DNA of 6,516 nt from NCBI GenBank assembly GCA_945830595.1, contig CALZZH010000134.1, positions 1-6,516 on the forward strand, written 5' to 3'. A model generated the notes under the pieces. That model made no database searches, had not been told where the DNA came from, and was given only the letters and a program-made list of their open reading frames with translations. Source of the stretch: Avoscillospira sp945864925 (GTDB taxonomy: Bacteria > Bacillota > Clostridia > Oscillospirales > Oscillospiraceae). The position numbers and the translations under genes are program-made. This document shows, piece by piece, positions 5,759 through 6,516 of the stretch; within the stretch, counting starts at the first letter, position 1; every line of letters starts with the position of its first letter.

Positions 5759-6468
5759 TATGCCAGCTCCTTTCCTTCGCCCATCTGCGAGCGGGCGATG
5801 TTCCGGTATTCCTCACAGCTGCGCATCAGCTCTTCATGGGTTCCGTAACCGATGGTTTTGCCGTCGGAGAGGACCAGAATGTGGGTACAGCCGCGGATGG
5901 AACTGATTCTTTGCGCCACAAGAATGGTGGTGGTGCCGCGGTAATGCCGGTGCAGCGCTTTGCGCAGGGCGGCGTCGGTGCCGTAATCCAAGGCGGAGGA
6001 GGCGTCGTCCAAAAGCAAAATCTCAGGCTGCGCTGCCAGCGCCCGGGCGATCAGCAGCCGCTGCTTCTGCCCGCCGGAGAGGTTGTTGCCCCGCACCGCC
6101 ACCGGCGCTTCCATGCCGGCTTCCTGGGCGGCCAGGAATTCCCCCAACTGGGCGTCCTCCGCCGCTTTGGCGGCGGCTCCGTCGTCCACCGGCCGGAAGA
6201 AGCGGATGTTGGCGCCCAAGGTGCCCTCCATGACGAAATCGTTCTGAAAGACCACACCGAACCTGGAACGGAGCGCATCCGGAGAATAAGTGCGCACGTC
6301 CCGGCCGTTGATCAGCACGGCGCCCTGCTGAGGATCGTAGAACCGCAGCAGCAGGTTGAGAATGGTGGACTTTCCGGCGCCGGTGGCGCCGAGAATGCCC
6401 AGGCTCTCGCCGTGGTTCAGACGGAAACTCAGATGGTCCAGATTGGCACCGATTCCGGTGTAGGAAAA
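5758..6468 (-). CDS. ABC exporter half-transporter with degenerate ATP site, only the ATPase domain present
   Basis: The C-terminal 236 residues of the upstream partner; the membrane domain and start lie beyond the right contig edge, and the frame before residue 1 is adapter. Walker A GATGAGKS (27..34), Q-loop Gln75 and a canonical LSGGQ signature (130..134) are present. However, Walker B reads ILLLDD, with Asp155 where the catalytic Glu should be, and the switch His is Gln186 (VAQRISSI instead of VAHRLSTI). Both changes lower hydrolysis at this subunit's own site. Its intact LSGGQ serves the other site, completed by the downstream partner's Glu and His. This is the TM287/BmrC-type arrangement. 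It overlaps the downstream gene by one base, consistent with coupled synthesis of equal amounts of the two subunits. Confidence 0.94.
   Translation of the reverse strand, partial: FSYTGIGANLDHLSFRLNHGESLGILGATGAGKSTILNLLLRFYDPQQGAVLINGRDVRTYSPDALRSRFGVVFQNDFVMEGTLGANIRFFRPVDDGAAAKAAEDAQLGEFLAAQEAGMEAPVAVRGNNLSGGQKQRLLIARALAAQPEILLLDDASSALDYGTDAALRKALHRHYRGTTTILVAQRISSIRGCTHILVLSDGKTIGYGTHEELMRSCEEYRNIARSQMGEGKELA
5767..5773 (-). promoter_or_regulatory. Ribosome binding site of the downstream exporter gene
   Basis: Read on the minus strand this is AAAGGAG, eight bases before the ATG at 5758, within the last codons of the upstream gene. With the TAATG stop/start overlap it indicates translational coupling of the two exporter subunits. 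Confidence 0.88.
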
Positions 6469-6516
6469 CTGTCTCTTATACACATCTCCGAGCCCACGAG
6501 ACGTAGAGGAATCTCG
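6469..6516 (-). other. Illumina Nextera i7 adapter with index and P7 start (not genomic)
   Basis: CTGTCTCTTATACACATCT (6469..6487) is the Tn5 mosaic end. It is followed by CCGAGCCCACGAGAC, the index GTAGAGGA and ATCTCG, the beginning of P7. This is adapter read-through. It is the reverse complement of the left end plus five more bases. The residues MYKRQ that it adds in front of the exporter ATPase frame are artefactual. Confidence 0.98.

Noticed and set aside
3932..5848. Long plus-strand open frame of 638 codons
   Set aside because: It lies antisense to the exporter gene, whose motifs are complete; the translation is Gly/His/Gln-rich with no domain and is a GC-composition shadow.
1..6516. 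Inverted terminal repeats of a Tn5-like transposon
   Set aside because: The ends match the engineered Nextera mosaic end plus i7 index and P7 bases, and there is no transposase or target duplication. They are library adapter.

Overview
The window is one metagenome-style contig of genomic DNA, 44..6468, carrying an untrimmed Illumina Nextera (Tn5) i7 adapter at each end (1..43 and 6469..6516). The first and last reading frames therefore run into adapter sequence and both end genes are cut. High GC, strong AAGGAGG-type ribosome binding sites, tight gene overlaps and the protein families suggest a high-GC Gram-positive anaerobe of the Clostridia, perhaps an Oscillospiraceae/Ruminococcaceae-like gut bacterium. 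The taxon is an inference; there is no marker gene in the window.

Plus strand, 45..3464: the 3' part of an oligopeptide/dipeptide ABC importer operon, with permease OppC/DppC (5' end missing), ATPase OppD/DppD and ATPase OppF/DppF, joined by ribosome binding sites and an 8-base overlap. The solute-binding protein and the OppB-type permease would be expected upstream, outside the window. Two genes carry extra domains. The permease has an RCC1-like (beta-propeller-type) segment just before its GTDxxGRD motif, predicted to lie outside the cell. The OppF-type ATPase has about 175 extra residues, rich in coiled coil, inserted between Walker A and the Q-loop. Both ATPases end in the conserved cysteine cluster of this family.

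Plus strand, 3465..3759: a strong terminator-like hairpin, then a 75-residue small membrane protein of unknown function whose start codon is only 21 bases beyond the hairpin's T-run.

Intergenic 3760..3979: a 156-base element with 23-base terminal inverted repeats and an ordered internal hairpin (MITE/REP-like), then a bidirectional terminator between convergent genes.

Minus strand, 6468..3980: two overlapping genes (TAATG junction) for a heterodimeric ABC exporter. The upstream half-transporter, of which only the nucleotide-binding domain is present, has LSGGQ but Asp for the catalytic Glu and Gln for the switch His. The downstream complete half-transporter has normal Walker B and His but a non-canonical ISKGQ signature. 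This is the complementary pattern expected of one consensus and one degenerate ATP site (as in TM287/288 or BmrCD).
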